From Actinokineospora enzanensis DSM 44649 (lineage in GTDB: Bacteria; Actinomycetota; Actinomycetes; Mycobacteriales; Pseudonocardiaceae): DNA of 64,000 bases. A program made the translations under genes and the position numbers. The stretch's first letter is position 1. Every line of letters starts with the position of its first letter. The notes below the pieces were generated by a model that saw nothing but the letters and a program-made list of their open reading frames with translations, was not told the DNA's origin and ran no database searches. Location of the stretch: assembly GCF_000374445.1 (NCBI RefSeq), contig NZ_KB894429.1, forward strand, positions 1 to 64,000, read 5' to 3'. Positions 24,252 through 33,157 of the stretch are shown in pieces.

Positions 24252-26246
24252 CTACACGATCCCGGCGGCGATGAGCTGCTTCCAGATCTCCGCCTGGTCG
24301 ACGACCTCCACGCCCAGTTTCTCCGCCTTGGTCAGCTTGCTCGCGCCGACGTCCGCGCCCGTGATGAGGTAGTCGGTGTTGGCCGAGACCGAGGTCGCGG
24401 TCGTGGCGCCCGCCTTCTCGCACAGGCGTTGGAATGTCGGGCGGGGGACCTTCTCGCCCGAGCGGGGGTCGTTGATGGAGCCGGTGACCACGACCGTCTT
24501 GCCCGCCAGCGGCGCGTCGGAGGCGACCACCGGGGGCAGGTCCTCCTCGCGGACGTCCAGGGACACGCCGTGTTCGCGGAGCAGTTCGAGCTCAGGGCGG
24601 AGGCGGCCCAGGTGTTCGGTGAGGGAGGCGGCGACCTTCGGGCCGATGTCCTCCACCGCGACCAGGCGTTCCTCGCCCGCGTCGGCGACCTCCTCCAGGG
24701 AGGTGAAGCCCGCGCGGCACAGCCGGGCGGCGGTGCCCTCGGAGGCCATCGGGATGGCCAGGCCGATCAGCGCGCGGCGCAGGCCGACGGCGCGGCTGGT
24801 GGCGATGGAGTCGATCATGCGGGTGGCCGAGACCTCGCCGACGCGGTCGAACTCCAGCAGCTTTTCCCTGGTCAGGGTGTAGAAGTCGGACGGGCTGTCG
24901 AGCAGGCCCGCCTCGGCGAGGCGTTCGATCCACACCGGACCGACCGCCTCGATGTCGGCGGCGGCGCGGGAGGCCCAGTGGATCAGCCTGCGGACGGTCT
25001 GGGCGGGGCAGGCGACGTTGGTGCAGAACAGTTCCCGGCTGTTGCCCTGCTCGGTGAGCGCCTGCCCGCACGACGGGCACACCACCGGCGGCACGATCTC
25101 GCGTTCCGCGCCCGTGCGCTGGGACTCGTCGAGCACCCCCGCGACGAACGGGATCACGTCACCGGCGCGGCGGACCAGGACCACGTCGCCGATCCGGATG
25201 CCGCGAGCCCTGATCACCTCCTGGTTGGCCAGGGTGGCACGGGTGACCGTGGTGCCGCCCACGAACACCGGCTCCAGGTGCGCGACCGGGGCGATCTTGC
25301 CGGTCTTGCCCACGTCCCACACCACGTCGGTCAGCACCGTGGTGCGCTCCTCGGCGGCGAACTTGAACGCCAGCGCCCCGCGCGGCGAGTTCGACCTGGT
25401 CCCGGCGGCGGCGTAGGCGACGCGGTCGGCCAGGCGCAGGACGGCGCCGTCGAGGTCGTAGTCCAGCTGGTCGCGCTGGGCCTCGATGGTGGTGATGACC
25501 TGCTGCGCGGCCTCCGCGTCGTCGCAGTGGCGCATGTCGGCGACGCTGAAGCCGAGCGTGCGCAGGCCCTGCTCCAGGTCGGCGTCGGCGCTGTCCGGGG
25601 TGGAGGTATCGAGGTCGAAGGCGAAGAAGAACAGGTCTCGGCCCGCGACGGTGGCCGGGTCCTTGGCCCGCAGCGTGCCCGCGGCGGCGTTGCGCGGGTT
25701 GATCAGCGGCTTGTCCTGGTGTGCCGCGTTGTAGGCGGCGAAGGTCGAGCGCAGCATCACCGCCTCGCCGCGCACCTCCACCCGGCCGGGCGCGTCGACC
25801 CGGTCCGGCACGCCCGCGGTCAGCGCCCGGACCAGCGGTGTCACGTCGTCGCCGGTGGTCCCGTCACCGCGGGTGACCGCGCGGGCCAGCCTGCCGTCCT
25901 CGTAGACCAGCGCCAGCGACAGCCCGTCGAGCTTCGGCATGACCACCACCGACTGGCCGGGGAACCGCGCGAAGAACGCCGCCACCTGCTCCGGTTTGGT
26001 CGCCTTCTCCAGCGACAGCATCGGCCGCGAGTGCCGCACCGGCGCGTGCAGCACCGCGGGCGCACCCACCTGGTCCAGCGGGTTCGGGTCCGGGGCCAGC
26101 TCCGGGTTGGCCTCGATCAGCCCCCGCAGCTCGTCCTCGATCGCGTCGTACTCGGCGTCGGCCACCCGCGGCGAGCCCCGGTAGTAGGCGTCGCGCAGCA
26201 CGACCACCTGGTCGGCCAGCTCCCGGATCCGTTCCTCCACGTTCAC
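24252..26246 (-). CDS. ligA: NAD+-dependent DNA ligase
   Basis: 664-residue LigA. Domain Ia (YYRGSPRVADAEYDAIEDEL, about residues 21-40) binds NAD+. The adenylation site is Lys105 in VVMPKLDGLSLAL. The OB fold is followed by a zinc finger with CPSCGQ...CTNVACPAQ (near 405-425), helix-hairpin-helix repeats (about 480-570) and a C-terminal BRCT domain (LAGKTVVVTGSINDPRSGEKV). The GTG at 26246 is preferred because homologues begin near VEERIREL; an in-frame ATG at 26276 is possible. Actinomycetes usually have an essential LigA elsewhere, so this could be a second, divergent copy, but that cannot be checked here. Confidence 0.93.
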   Translation of the reverse strand: MNVEERIRELADQVVVLRDAYYRGSPRVADAEYDAIEDELRGLIEANPELAPDPNPLDQVGAPAVLHAPVRHSRPMLSLEKATKPEQVAAFFARFPGQSVVVMPKLDGLSLALVYEDGRLARAVTRGDGTTGDDVTPLVRALTAGVPDRVDAPGRVEVRGEAVMLRSTFAAYNAAHQDKPLINPRNAAAGTLRAKDPATVAGRDLFFFAFDLDTSTPDSADADLEQGLRTLGFSVADMRHCDDAEAAQQVITTIEAQRDQLDYDLDGAVLRLADRVAYAAAGTRSNSPRGALAFKFAAEERTTVLTDVVWDVGKTGKIAPVAHLEPVFVGGTTVTRATLANQEVIRARGIRIGDVVLVRRAGDVIPFVAGVLDESQRTGAEREIVPPVVCPSCGQALTEQGNSRELFCTNVACPAQTVRRLIHWASRAAADIEAVGPVWIERLAEAGLLDSPSDFYTLTREKLLEFDRVGEVSATRMIDSIATSRAVGLRRALIGLAIPMASEGTAARLCRAGFTSLEEVADAGEERLVAVEDIGPKVAASLTEHLGRLRPELELLREHGVSLDVREEDLPPVVASDAPLAGKTVVVTGSINDPRSGEKVPRPTFQRLCEKAGATTATSVSANTDYLITGADVGASKLTKAEKLGVEVVDQAEIWKQLIAAGIV

Positions 26247-26286
26247 GGCGTAGACGTTACCCGCGGCCACCGACATTCCGACCAGG

Positions 26287-27270
26287 TCACCCGGCCGATC
26301 GGACGTGGATCCCGTCCTCGCCCGTCGGGCTCGCCGGGAAGGGCCGCTCGCCCCACACCCGCCGCTCCCACTCGGTGATCGACAGGTCGGCGAGGTCGCG
26401 TGGCCGAATGTCGGCCGGGATCGCGCGCTGGGGCAGCTGGATGTACGGGGCGCAGGCCAGCGCGCACGCGACCTGGTCGTCCTTGGCCAGGATCGCCTTG
26501 CCCGCGACGTAGGCGGCCTTGTAGGTGACGTGGTCGTAGTCCTGTCCGCACAGCTCGATGCTCTTGAGCACGTTGTCCCGGTGCTGCACCAGTTGCCGCC
26601 GCACCTGCTCCGCGGTCGGCAGGGCGCGGCGGTCGTAGGGCGTGATCGTGCCGCAGTCCCCGATGAACAGGTGCGCGGCGATCGTCGGGTCCTCGGGCAC
26701 CGCGACGGCGAGCAGCGCCCACGCGTACGCGGGACCCTGGATCGTGGCGCTCTTGTTGCCGCAGACGACATGCGAGCCCGGCAGCGGCGGCGTGCGCCGG
26801 TCGTCCGCGGCGTGGCCGAACAGCCGCTCCGTCGCGACCAGCAGCGGCCCAGCCGACGCCCAGGCCAGGCCGCTGGGCTCGCGGTCGGTGGCGGTCAGGG
26901 CGTCCAGCTCGTCGGCGGTGTAGAGATCGAGGGTGTTGCGGTGCGCACCCAGGTCCGCCTTGGCCAGGTGCAGCCCCCACAGCGCGCCGCCGGGACCGCA
27001 GAACGACGCGGCGGTGCCCATGTTGATCTGCCCGATGTTGGCGTCGGCGGTCTCGCAGCGGTCGTGGCTGACGATGGACTCGGTGCCCCAGTCCAGGCCC
27101 GCCATGTCGACGGTGGCGACCGACAGCTTCATGGTGGCGATGTAGCCGCTGCCGTCGCTGGTGAACCGGGTGGCGTCCATGCCGTGCGGGGGGTTGCCGT
27201 AACCCGTGGCGTAGTCGGTGTAGGAGCCGACGGCGTTGTCGATGACCTCGCCGAGCGTGGGCGCGGTCAT
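26287..27270 (-). CDS. Pyruvoyl-dependent histidine-decarboxylase-like enzyme (HDC family)
   Basis: 327-residue proenzyme resembling Lactobacillus HdcA along its length: SIVSHDRCETADANIGQINM, then the self-cleavage site TAASFCG, then PGSHVVCGNKSAT, ELCGQDYDHVT and APYIQLP. Ser89 aligns with the HdcA serine that becomes the pyruvoyl cofactor; the residue before it is Ala instead of Ser. The substrate Asp and Glu of YDRAE are kept as HDRCE. The catalytic Glu197 of HdcA (FVED) appears as Gly (LFIGD). Alignment is from memory. Self-processing is probably retained, but the substrate may not be histidine. It is coupled by ATGA overlap to an exported protein gene. Confidence 0.82.
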   Translation of the reverse strand: MTAPTLGEVIDNAVGSYTDYATGYGNPPHGMDATRFTSDGSGYIATMKLSVATVDMAGLDWGTESIVSHDRCETADANIGQINMGTAASFCGPGGALWGLHLAKADLGAHRNTLDLYTADELDALTATDREPSGLAWASAGPLLVATERLFGHAADDRRTPPLPGSHVVCGNKSATIQGPAYAWALLAVAVPEDPTIAAHLFIGDCGTITPYDRRALPTAEQVRRQLVQHRDNVLKSIELCGQDYDHVTYKAAYVAGKAILAKDDQVACALACAPYIQLPQRAIPADIRPRDLADLSITEWERRVWGERPFPASPTGEDGIHVRSAG

Positions 27271-27803
27271 CGGCCGGGCTCGACCGCGCGGGAGAAGCGG
27301 AGGGTGGTGCGGCCGTAGCCGTCCGAGTAGATCTGGGCGATCTGTGCCGTGCCGGTGGCGTCCACGCGGATGGCCTGGAGGCGGATGACGGTCCGCTTGC
27401 CGACACTGATCAGCTGGTCGATCGGGGCGGTGGCGTTGCTCCCGGTGCGCGCGTTGCCCGGGTTGACGTCGATGACCTGGTCGACCAGCCGTTCGCTGTC
27501 CGGGACCGGAGCGCCCGCGGTCACGTCGAACAGCCGGGCGGTGATGAACGTGTTGAACGGCGGGACACCGTCGAGGCGACCGCGGACGTCGGCGTCGATC
27601 GTGTACGTCCCCGCGTCGGGCAGGGTCACCTGGAGTGGTGTGTCGGTCCAGACGCCCGCGGGAAGGTCTATGTAGGCGTCCAGCTTCCGGATGCCCTGGG
27701 CGGCCGCGGGCGCCGCGACGACGTCGGTCTGCAGGGCCACCGTCGTACCGGCCACCACCAACGCCGCCATCAGTGCGATGACGCCGAGCCGCGGGATCCG
27801 CAT
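27267..27803 (-). CDS. Exported protein of unknown function, partner of HDC-like gene
   Basis: 178-residue protein with a signal peptide (MRIPRLGVIALMAALVVAG, likely cut after the Ala-rich VVAAPAAAQG). The mature part is predicted mainly beta-strand (PLQVTLPDAGTYTIDADVRG, TFITARLFDVTAG), similar in style to secreted jelly-roll or Ig-like domains, but I cannot name a family. GGAGGA lies 4 bases before the ATG. Its TGA overlaps the ATG of the HDC-like gene, so the two are translated together even though only this one carries a signal peptide. A link such as recognition or secretion tied to decarboxylation is speculative. Confidence 0.8.
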   Translation of the reverse strand: MRIPRLGVIALMAALVVAGTTVALQTDVVAAPAAAQGIRKLDAYIDLPAGVWTDTPLQVTLPDAGTYTIDADVRGRLDGVPPFNTFITARLFDVTAGAPVPDSERLVDQVIDVNPGNARTGSNATAPIDQLISVGKRTVIRLQAIRVDATGTAQIAQIYSDGYGRTTLRFSRAVEPGR

Positions 27804-28101
27804 GATTCCTCCGTACGAAGCCGGATCGGGCCTACCATCGGGGCCCTTTATAGGTCTCCGCCGTCGAGGCACGTAAGCCCGTGTCACACCAAAGGCTGAC
27901 GGTTGTCGATCATGCCGACCTGGCACCGGTCGGGCCCATGACGCTCGTCGGGCAGGCCGCTGTCGTGCTCGACTCGATCGCTCCGGGCGATACCGAGAGT
28001 CCATTCGAAAGAAAGTCGGGGGCGGTGTCCATCCGACGGTGTCCCGTCCGTAGAGATGTCGTCCGGTGATACTGCCGGGTGAGCGACGAGGGAGTGCCGA
28101 C
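27804..28101. other. Promoter region of the HDC-like operon; no gene seen
   Basis: A minus-strand -10-like TATAAA (27847-27852) lies about 45 bases before the exported-protein ATG, but no good -35 is seen. The rest of these 298 bases, up to the DGPF gene start, has only short chance frames on the plus strand. Confidence 0.35.
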
Positions 28102-28452
28102 GTGAAGTACATGCTGTTGATCAACGCGGGTGCGGTGGACGCCGAGGGCGGGGCGGCCGAGTGCACGGTCGAGGACTGGATGGCCTACGACAAGGAGGTG
28201 AAGGACGCGGGCGTGTTCGTGTCCGGTGAGTCGCTGGCCGACCTGGTCACCGCGACCGCCGTGCGGGTCGCCGAGGACGGCGGGCGGACCGTGACCGACG
28301 GGCCGTTCGCCGAGACCCGCGAGGTGCTTGGCGGGTTCTACGTCATCGACGTGCCCGATCTGGATGTCGCGCTGGACTGGGCGGCGCGGTGCCCGGGGGC
28401 GCGCGGCAGCGGGTCGATCGTGGTCCGGCCGATCGCCGACTTCGGCGCCTGA
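28102..28452 (+). CDS. DGPF/YCII-related domain protein
   Basis: 116-residue ferredoxin-like fold protein. Seen are the start MKYMLLINAG-type strand, the diagnostic TDGPFAETREVLGGFYVIDVPDLDVALDWAARCP, and a terminal VVRPIADF strand. The GTG at 28102 is preceded by GAGGGAG. DGPF proteins are the standard partners of ECF42 sigma factors, and the sigma gene starts 11 bases downstream. The exact biochemical role of this family is not established. Confidence 0.9.
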   Translation: MKYMLLINAGAVDAEGGAAECTVEDWMAYDKEVKDAGVFVSGESLADLVTATAVRVAEDGGRTVTDGPFAETREVLGGFYVIDVPDLDVALDWAARCPGARGSGSIVVRPIADFGA

Positions 28453-28463
28453 GGGCGGCCGAG

Positions 28464-29720
28464 GTGGGTGACGAGCGGGCCGGGGCCTCGGTGGAAGCCG
28501 TGTTCCGGGAGGAGCACGGGCGGTTGCTGGCCGCGCTCGTCCGCCGGTTCGGCGATCTCGACCTGGCCGAGGAGGCCGCGTCGGAGGCCGTGGAGGCGGC
28601 GTTGGCGCACTGGCCCGCGCACGGCGTGCCGCCCAACCCGGGCGCCTGGCTGATGACCACGGCCCGGCGCAAGGCGGTCGACCGGTTGCGCCGCGACCTC
28701 ACCTACACCGCGCGGCTGGCCGAGCTGCGGGTCGAGGCGGAGCGGGCCGAGCCGGTGCCGCAGGCCGAGGAGCCCGGCGGGCTGCCCGACGACCGGTTGC
28801 GGCTGTTCTTCACCTGCGCGCACCCGGCGCTGGCCGAGCCGGACCGGGGCGCGTTGACGTTGCGGTGTCTGGCCGGGTTGACCACGCCGGAGGTGGCGCG
28901 GGCGTACCTGGTGCCGGTGGAGACGATGGCCAAGCGGATCACCCGGGCCAAGCGCAAGATCCGCGAGGCGCGCATCCCGTTCCGCGTCCCGGACGCGCAC
29001 GAGCTGCCGGAGCGGTTGCCCGGGGTGCTCCAGGTGCTGTACTCGATCTTCACCGAGGGCTACGCGGCCAGCTCCGGACCGCGCCTGCAACGGCTGGACC
29101 TGGCCGAGGAGGCGATCCGGCTGGCCACCATCCTGCACCGCCTGCTGCCCGCGGAACGCGAGGTCACCGGCCTGCTGGCGTTGTTGCTGCTGGTCCACGC
29201 CCGGCGCGCCGCGCGGACCGGCCCGGACGGCCTGCCGGTGCTGCTCGACCGGCAGGACCGGGGCCGGTGGGACCGGGCGATGATCGAGGAGGGCCTGGCG
29301 CTGGTGCCGGTCGCGCTGGCGGGCGGCCCGCCCGGCCCGTACGGGGTGCAGGCCGCGATCGCCGCCCTGCACGACGAGGCCGCCGACGTGACCACCACCG
29401 ACTGGCCGCAGATCGTCGCACTCTACGACGTCCTGCTCGCCCGCACCCCGTCCCCGATCGTCGCGATGAACCGCGCGGTCGCCATTGCCATGCGCGACGG
29501 CCCGTCGGCCGGTCTCGACCTGCTCGACCGGCTCGCCGACGACCCCCGCCTGCGCGACCACCACCCATACCTCGCCGCCCGCGCCGACCTGCTGGCCCGC
29601 CTCGGCCGCGCCCCCGAGGCCGCCGACGCCTACCGGCTCGCGCTGGACGCCGCAGGCACCGAGCCCGACCGCGCGCACCTGCGCGCCCGGCTCGACGCCA
29701 TCCGAGAGGAACGACCATGA
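28464..29720 (+). CDS. ECF42-type RNA polymerase sigma factor
   Basis: 418-residue sigma factor with sigma-2 region (VFREEHGRLLAALVRRFGDLDLAEEA, about residues 9-34) and sigma-4 region (TLRCLAGLTTPEVARAYLVPVETMAKRITRAK, about 132-163). A long alpha-helical, TPR-like C-terminal extension contains the DUF6596 signature YSIFTEGYAASSG. ECF42 factors carry this extension in place of an anti-sigma partner and control DGPF genes such as the one upstream. GTG start at 28464. The TGA overlaps the next gene (ATGA), making a three-gene operon. Confidence 0.92.
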   Translation: MGDERAGASVEAVFREEHGRLLAALVRRFGDLDLAEEAASEAVEAALAHWPAHGVPPNPGAWLMTTARRKAVDRLRRDLTYTARLAELRVEAERAEPVPQAEEPGGLPDDRLRLFFTCAHPALAEPDRGALTLRCLAGLTTPEVARAYLVPVETMAKRITRAKRKIREARIPFRVPDAHELPERLPGVLQVLYSIFTEGYAASSGPRLQRLDLAEEAIRLATILHRLLPAEREVTGLLALLLLVHARRAARTGPDGLPVLLDRQDRGRWDRAMIEEGLALVPVALAGGPPGPYGVQAAIAALHDEAADVTTTDWPQIVALYDVLLARTPSPIVAMNRAVAIAMRDGPSAGLDLLDRLADDPRLRDHHPYLAARADLLARLGRAPEAADAYRLALDAAGTEPDRAHLRARLDAIREERP

Positions 29721-30379
29721 ACGCCACTGCCCCGATGCTGCCCTGGACCACGGCCGAACGCCTCGGCCTCGCCGATCTCCTCGACGACCTCACCGACGCC
29801 GAATGGCGGTCGCCGTCCCTGTGCGCCGGTTGGACGATGCACGATCTGGCGGCCCACCTCACCCTGTCCACCCGCACCACGCTTCCGTTCGTACTCAGGA
29901 GAATCTGGCGTGCCCGGGGCAACTTCGACCGCATGGTCGCGGCGGCGGCGCTGGAACGCTCGGCCCGGTTCAGCCCGGCCGAGCTGATCGACCAGTTACG
30001 CGCGACGGCCGACTCACCGCGCCGGGCACCGTTGGCCGCTCCGGCGGACCCGTTGGTGGACGCGCTCGTGCATGGACAGGACATCGCGCGTCCGCTGGGA
30101 CGGTTCCGCGCCATGCCGGGACCGCAGGCGGAGGCCGCGCTGGAACATGTGTTGGCCAGTCCCTTCTATGGCGCCCGCAAGCGGCTCGGGCTCACCACGC
30201 TGATCGCCACCGACCGTGATTGGACGGCTTCGGCGAACCCCGGACACGGGCCGGGCGAGGAGATCCGCGGCCCGATCGGCGACCTGCTCCTCGTGGCGAC
30301 GGGACGACCCGCGGGCCTGGCCGCCCTGTCCGGCCGGGGCGTGGCCGATCTCCGACTTTCCCACCAGGCCGAGATGTAG
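29717..30379 (+). CDS. Maleylpyruvate isomerase/DinB-type (MDMPI) mycothiol-dependent family protein
   Basis: 220-residue four-helix-bundle protein of the MDMPI_N/TIGR03083 family. The helix segment WRSPSLCAGWTMHDLAAHLT (about residues 30-49) contains the metal-binding His common to DinB-fold enzymes, and PLVDALVHGQDIARPLG near 110-128 supplies another. Relatives use mycothiol, the actinobacterial thiol. It overlaps the ECF42 gene by four bases and is presumably co-regulated. Specific substrate unknown. Confidence 0.82.
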   Translation: MNATAPMLPWTTAERLGLADLLDDLTDAEWRSPSLCAGWTMHDLAAHLTLSTRTTLPFVLRRIWRARGNFDRMVAAAALERSARFSPAELIDQLRATADSPRRAPLAAPADPLVDALVHGQDIARPLGRFRAMPGPQAEAALEHVLASPFYGARKRLGLTTLIATDRDWTASANPGHGPGEEIRGPIGDLLLVATGRPAGLAALSGRGVADLRLSHQAEM

Positions 30380-30579
30380 CGTAGTCGGGCGTCGATGGTG
30401 GCACAGGGCGGTTGTCCGTCCAATTTGGACTCTTCGTTCTGGCGGTGAGCTTGACAGTCGACAACGGGCGCAATACCCCCTGGGGACTACGGCGGATCTC
30501 CGGCGGATCCCCGAGGCGAGGAGCCAGGCGCTGCGGTGTCCTGGTGTCACCGAGTTCCTTACGACAAGGGGAAACCAGG

Positions 30580-31680
30580 ATGCGCAAATGGATTGCCGCG
30601 GGCATCACGGCCGTGTTGGTCGTGGCGCCCGAGGGAACGGCGTCGGCGGACAGTGGTACGGACAGGTTGCGGGACTCGCTGGAGGCGTTGACGCGGTCCG
30701 GTGCGACCGGTGTGGTCGTGCGGGTGGACGACGGGCGGCGGGTGCGGACGCTCGGCAGTGGCGTGGCCACGATTGATCCGCCGCGGCGGATCGGGACGTC
30801 CGACCAGTTCCGGATCGCCAGTGTCACCAAGTCGTTCGTGGCGACAGTGGTGTTGCAGCTGGTGGGCGAGGGCCGACTGCGGTTGACGGACACCGTCGAG
30901 CGCTGGCTGCCGGGGGTGGTGCCCGGTGGGGACCGGATCACCCTGCGGCAGCTGCTCAACCAGACCAGCGGCCTCTTCGACTACAACGACGACCAGGAAT
31001 GGCTGACGACCGCGCTGGCGAGGCCGACGCGGAGTTGGTCGGCCCGTGAGTTGATCGCGGTGGCCGTGGCGCACCCGCCGGTGTTCGCGCCGGGTGCCCG
31101 GTGGGCGTACAGCAATACCAACTACCTGCTGACCGGGCTGGTCATCGAGAAGGCGACCGGGCGCGCCCTGGCCCGCACCGTGGCCGACCGGATCACCGAA
31201 CCGTTGGGGCTGCGGGACACCTACCTGGCGACCGACGCGCGAGTACGCCCCGACCACATCCACGGCTACACCCCCGACCCGGACGGCGGCTACACCGACA
31301 CCACCACCTACAGCCCGACCATGGCGGGCGCGGCCGGTGCGATGGTGTCGACCCCGCAGGACACCGCCCGCTTCTACCGCGCCCTGCTCTCCGGTGAGCT
31401 GCTGGACCAGGCTCAGCTGCGCGACATGCTCACCACGGTCCGGGTCGACGAGCACCACGGCGGCTATGGCCTCGGCATCTACTACGTCGACACCCCCTGC
31501 GGCCGGGTCTGGGGTCACGCGGGTGACTTTCCCGGCTATCACACGATCGCCTACCAGGACCGCGACGGCCGCCGTAGCGCGATCCTGATGGTGGCGACCG
31601 ATATCGACCAGGAGCCGGGGTCGTTGTTCGACCGGACGGTGAACACCATGGTCTGTCGGATGATGGGCCGACAGGGTTAG
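30580..31680 (+). CDS. Exported serine hydrolase, beta-lactamase class C/D-Ala-D-Ala carboxypeptidase fold
   Basis: 366-residue protein with a signal peptide (MRKWIAAGITAVLVVAP, cut near TASA). The serine-hydrolase triad motifs are complete: SVTK with nucleophile Ser81 and Lys84, YSN with Tyr177, and HAG (His313). It resembles Streptomyces R61 DD-peptidase and related alkaline D-peptidases more than true AmpC, because of the NQTSGLFDY loop and the HxG third motif. The ATG at 30580 follows AAGGGGAAACCAGG. It is a single gene ended by a strong hairpin. Cell-wall peptide or D-amino peptide hydrolysis is likely. Confidence 0.88.
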   Translation: MRKWIAAGITAVLVVAPEGTASADSGTDRLRDSLEALTRSGATGVVVRVDDGRRVRTLGSGVATIDPPRRIGTSDQFRIASVTKSFVATVVLQLVGEGRLRLTDTVERWLPGVVPGGDRITLRQLLNQTSGLFDYNDDQEWLTTALARPTRSWSARELIAVAVAHPPVFAPGARWAYSNTNYLLTGLVIEKATGRALARTVADRITEPLGLRDTYLATDARVRPDHIHGYTPDPDGGYTDTTTYSPTMAGAAGAMVSTPQDTARFYRALLSGELLDQAQLRDMLTTVRVDEHHGGYGLGIYYVDTPCGRVWGHAGDFPGYHTIAYQDRDGRRSAILMVATDIDQEPGSLFDRTVNTMVCRMMGRQG

Positions 31681-31703
31681 TCGCGGGCCATCGGGCGGTG
31701 AAG

Positions 31704-31739
31704 ATCGGTGTGGCAGGCGGGCGCGCCTGCCACACCGAT
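31704..31739 (+). terminator. Strong hairpin terminator after serine hydrolase
   Basis: A perfect 16-bp stem (atcggtgtggcaggcg / cgcctgccacaccgat) with a 4-base loop begins 24 bases past the stop codon at 31680. No U-tract follows, which is usual for high-G+C actinomycete terminators. Confidence 0.85.
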
Positions 31740-31873
31740 GACCGAACATGGGAATACGCCGGATAGCGGGTGGGATGTCCGACCCTTTGGCGAGGGTTGT
31801 GCGTCGTGGTGGTCGCGTCTTTGCCGGCTTGTGGCCTGCGGTTGTCCACGCGCTGTGGGGTGTGGGAGTTTGT

Positions 31874-33157
31874 GTGACAGTGACAGATGTGGAGATCCCC
31901 CTCTCGCGGATGGGACAGGCGTTGGTGCTGACGCTGCCCACCCGTGCCTGTGATTCCCAGGCCGACCTCGTCCGGGTGCTGGCCGACGCCGGGTCCCTCC
32001 CGGCCGCCCCGCTGCTGGTACTCGATGCGCGACGGGTGGATGTCCTGTCCGCGGCCATGGCGCGGGCACTGGTCGAGTTCGTCCAGGCCGGGCAGGACCG
32101 GGGCTACCGGTGCGCGCTGGTGCTCCGGCGGACGGGGGTGGCCGCCCGGGTGATGGAGGTGGCCGACCCGGGTGGCTCGGTGCCGGTGTACGGCGAGCTG
32201 GAACAGGCCGTCCACGGGGAGTGCGGCCTGCCCGAGGTGACCTCCGACATCGTCGACTCGGCGGCCGCGGAGCAGGTGCTCAGCAACAGCTACACGAACA
32301 TGCGGATCGAGCCGAGGGGCGAGCAGCGCGGGATGTGGTTGATCTCGGCGGACCTGGGCGCGGTCCGGCTCGACGAGCTGGGCTTCCGGATGCGGTTCCA
32401 CGCCGTCGCCTGCCCGCTGGGCAAGTACGTGTTCGCCGAGGTGCTCTCCGGGCGACTGGCCTACCGGGCGGACGGGGTGGAGCAGCGGTACTCGACCGGG
32501 GACGTGTTCCCGTCCGGGTCGCCCGACGCCCCCTACGACGCCACCGTGGAGGAGAGCTCGTTCCGGCTGGCGGTGATCGACCCCAAGGTGATCGACGGCG
32601 TCGCCTCCGGTCCGGTCCGGTTCACCGACCGCGCCGCCGTGTCGACCCGGGCGGCGCGGAGCTGGCGGTCGACCTACCGGCACCTGCGCGACGACCTGCT
32701 CGGCGACCCCGAGGTGCTGGCGCACCCGCTGGTCGTGGGCAACGCGGCGCGGCTGCTGGCGGCCACCGCGCTGGCCACCTTCCCCAACACCGCGATCACC
32801 GAGCCGACCATCGAGGACCGGCACGACGCCCACCCCAGGACGCTGCGCCGGGCTATCGCGTTCATCGAGGCCAACGCCGACCAGGACCTGAGCGTCGCGG
32901 ATGTCGCCAGAGCGGCGAGCGTCACGGTCCGGGCCGTGCAGCTGGCCTTTCGCCGCCATCTCGACACGACCCCGATGGCCTACCTGCGCCGGGTCCGGCT
33001 CGACCATGTGCGGGCCGAGCTGTGGGCGGGTGACCCGAGCCGGGACACCGTCACCCGGGTGGCGGCGCGCTGGGGGTTCGGTAGGCCGAGCGCTTTCGCC
33101 GCGCAGTACCGCGCGACCTATGGCGAGACGCCCTCGCGCACGTTGCGTGGGCGTTGA
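31874..33157 (+). CDS. AraC-family regulator with N-terminal STAS-like domain
   Basis: 427-residue regulator in three parts: an N-terminal STAS/anti-sigma-antagonist-like domain (about 1-110; VLTLPTRACDSQADL, PLLVLDARRVDVLSAAMARALVEF), an AraC_binding_2 sensor domain (about 125-290; RFHAVACPLGKYVFAEVLSG), and a C-terminal double helix-turn-helix (about 325-427; DLSVADVARAASVTVRAVQL and GRPSAFAAQYRATYG). The STAS part lacks an obvious phospho-Ser at the usual place (the motif reads DVLSAAM). GTG at 31874 follows GGGAG. No obvious target sits beside it. Confidence 0.82.
   Translation: MTVTDVEIPLSRMGQALVLTLPTRACDSQADLVRVLADAGSLPAAPLLVLDARRVDVLSAAMARALVEFVQAGQDRGYRCALVLRRTGVAARVMEVADPGGSVPVYGELEQAVHGECGLPEVTSDIVDSAAAEQVLSNSYTNMRIEPRGEQRGMWLISADLGAVRLDELGFRMRFHAVACPLGKYVFAEVLSGRLAYRADGVEQRYSTGDVFPSGSPDAPYDATVEESSFRLAVIDPKVIDGVASGPVRFTDRAAVSTRAARSWRSTYRHLRDDLLGDPEVLAHPLVVGNAARLLAATALATFPNTAITEPTIEDRHDAHPRTLRRAIAFIEANADQDLSVADVARAASVTVRAVQLAFRRHLDTTPMAYLRRVRLDHVRAELWAGDPSRDTVTRVAARWGFGRPSAFAAQYRATYGETPSRTLRGR

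Noticed and set aside
27881-28069. 62-residue plus-strand frame before the DGPF gene
   Set aside because: No ribosome site and no family resemblance; it fills the space between two promoters and is likely chance.
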